Shown: one piece after another, positions 15,057 to 15,758 of the stretch | Numbering within the stretch: the stretch's first letter is position 1 | Layout: each line of letters starts with the position of its first letter | NCBI GenBank assembly: GCA_003354055.1 | Contig: PIVQ01000094.1 | Location: 1 to 15,758 of the forward strand | Direction of reading: 5' to 3' | Origin: Desulfobacteraceae bacterium | GTDB lineage: Bacteria; Desulfobacterota; Desulfobacteria; Desulfobacterales; Desulfobacteraceae | DNA: 15,758 bases | Notes under the pieces: model-generated | Seen by the model: the letters and a program-made list of their open reading frames with translations, nothing else | Databases searched by the model: none | What the model was told of the DNA's origin: nothing | Position numbers and translations under genes: made by a program

Positions 15057-15181
15057 TTAGGAATCGTTACAAAAGAACTTGATCTAAATACCCTGAAGGG
15101 CAGAAACTTGTTTCCAAAACCCCTTAAAAGACTGGGTATTTTGAAAACAAAAGATCAAGTAATTTTGGAGCCGATCCTTAG
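15057..15181 (-). repeat. MITE-like repeat, right copy (125 bp)
   Basis: The inverted duplicate of 13266-13412. Read on the minus strand it begins with CTAAGGATCGG, one base past the TGA of the crotonase-family gene, and ends with CGATTCCTAA. Identity with the left copy is very high except for a 22-bp internal deletion. ACTTGATC...GATCAAGT and AATACCC...GGGTATT again allow a long hairpin; the T-run after it is interrupted (TTCTTTTG), so it is a weaker terminator than the left copy. No coding function is apparent. Confidence 0.88.
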
Positions 15182-15182
15182 A

Positions 15183-15758
15183 TCAGTCTGCCACAAAGAG
15201 ATTCAATGCATCTATATATTCAGGGTCTTCTTCTTCAATGATGCGGACAAGTTCCTTGTGCATCCGCTTTTTAAGCTCCTGGAAAATCCCCCGTTTCTTG
15301 GCAAAGGAACCTGCAAAGGCCAATGCATCTTCCATCATCGCCTCCTGGTTTTCGCAGGCTTTGACAATAACGTTTGAAGCCTCAAGTTCATCAGCTGTGA
15401 CCCTTCCACCGGACAACAGCATCTGGTTAAACCGGTATTCTGGAATGGCCTTGCGGACAAAGCCGATCATGCCGGGCAAAAAGGGAATGCTCACATCCAC
15501 CTCGGGAAAACAGAAAAAACCCCTATCCTTTTTCATGAACCGAAAATCACAGGCACAGGAAAGAATGGCACCGTTACCAAAGGCATGGCCGTTAATGGCG
15601 GCGATAACGGGCACCGGAAAAAGAATCAGGCGCTTGAAAATATTGTTCATCCCGTACATGAAATCAATGACAGCCTGGTTTTCCTGGGCGTGGAGTTTAC
15701 CGCCGATCCACTCCACATCAATGCCCTGGGAAAAGTTCTTTTCATCTGTGGATGTCAG
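15183..15758 (-). CDS. Enoyl-CoA hydratase/isomerase family protein, 5' end missing
   Basis: The open frame continues through the right edge, so 191 residues of the C-terminal part are seen; families of this type are about 230-260 residues. The first oxyanion-hole segment is FSQGID (9-14) and the second is NGHAFGNG (56-63), both typical of the crotonase fold that stabilises CoA-thioester enolates. DRGFFCFPEVDVSIPF (78-93) recalls delta3,delta2-enoyl-CoA isomerases, where a single Glu (here probably E86) is catalytic, more than classical hydratases. A GTG at 15716 is inside the conserved domain and is not the real start. It probably serves fatty-acid or aromatic-acid beta-oxidation. Its TGA directly abuts the right copy of the inverted repeat. 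Confidence 0.82.
   Translation of the reverse strand: MTSTDEKNFSQGIDVEWIGGKLHAQENQAVIDFMYGMNNIFKRLILFPVPVIAAINGHAFGNGAILSCACDFRFMKKDRGFFCFPEVDVSIPFLPGMIGFVRKAIPEYRFNQMLLSGGRVTADELEASNVIVKACENQEAMMEDALAFAGSFAKKRGIFQELKKRMHKELVRIIEEEDPEYIDALNLFVAD

Noticed and set aside
15000..15377. Plus-strand open frame of 125 codons across the right repeat
   Set aside because: It runs antisense through the crotonase gene and shares the LGIVTK..LDLNTLKGR peptide with a frame in the left repeat only because the repeat DNA is duplicated; no family resemblance.
15183..15716. GTG at 15716 as the start of the crotonase-family gene
   Set aside because: The open frame and conserved FSQGID oxyanion-hole segment continue upstream to the window edge.

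Overview
The window reads as a chromosome segment of a strictly anaerobic, Gram-negative, sulfate-reducer-like bacterium, most probably a Desulfobacterota member of the Desulfobacterales. This is inferred from the gene families present: indolepyruvate:ferredoxin oxidoreductase, a HdrC/HdrB pair without HdrA, a LysR regulator of the selenium-metabolism-associated type, LpxC (so an outer membrane with lipid A) and a DUF4390-NtrYX module. No rRNA, tRNA, CRISPR array, transposase or phage gene was seen.

Left part (1-5847, all minus strand): the 5' end of iorB, then iorA; a 164-bp gap holding a hairpin and three tandem 16-bp hairpin-forming units; a small His-rich protein; a calcineurin-like phosphoesterase; and hslO (Hsp33). 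The last three are tightly packed behind a good sigma-70-like promoter and form one operon. Upstream lies comM (YifB-type AAA+ ATPase).

Middle part (6139-13264, all plus strand): lpxC, a DUF4390 exported protein, an NtrY-like membrane histidine kinase, an NtrX-like AAA+ response regulator, rsmD, coaD and a LysR regulator. Every gap is about 50 bp or less, so this is probably one long transcription unit. It links lipid A synthesis and an envelope-facing kinase to translation and CoA housekeeping. The response regulator has GAFDQA where sigma-54 activators carry GAFTGA.

Right part (13265-15758): an hdrC-hdrB-like operon on the minus strand, coding for an electron-transfer module, with a perfect FNR-type box (TTGAT-N4-ATCAA) upstream. 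It is bracketed by two almost identical 125-147-bp repeats in inverted orientation. One abuts the stop codon of the lysR gene and the other abuts the stop codon of a crotonase-family gene that runs off the right edge. Each repeat is itself an imperfect palindrome with MITE-like ends and can fold into a terminator-like hairpin. A separate perfect 12-bp inverted repeat lies just inside the right copy. This repeat-bounded FNR-box/hdrCB cassette is the most unusual structure in the window.
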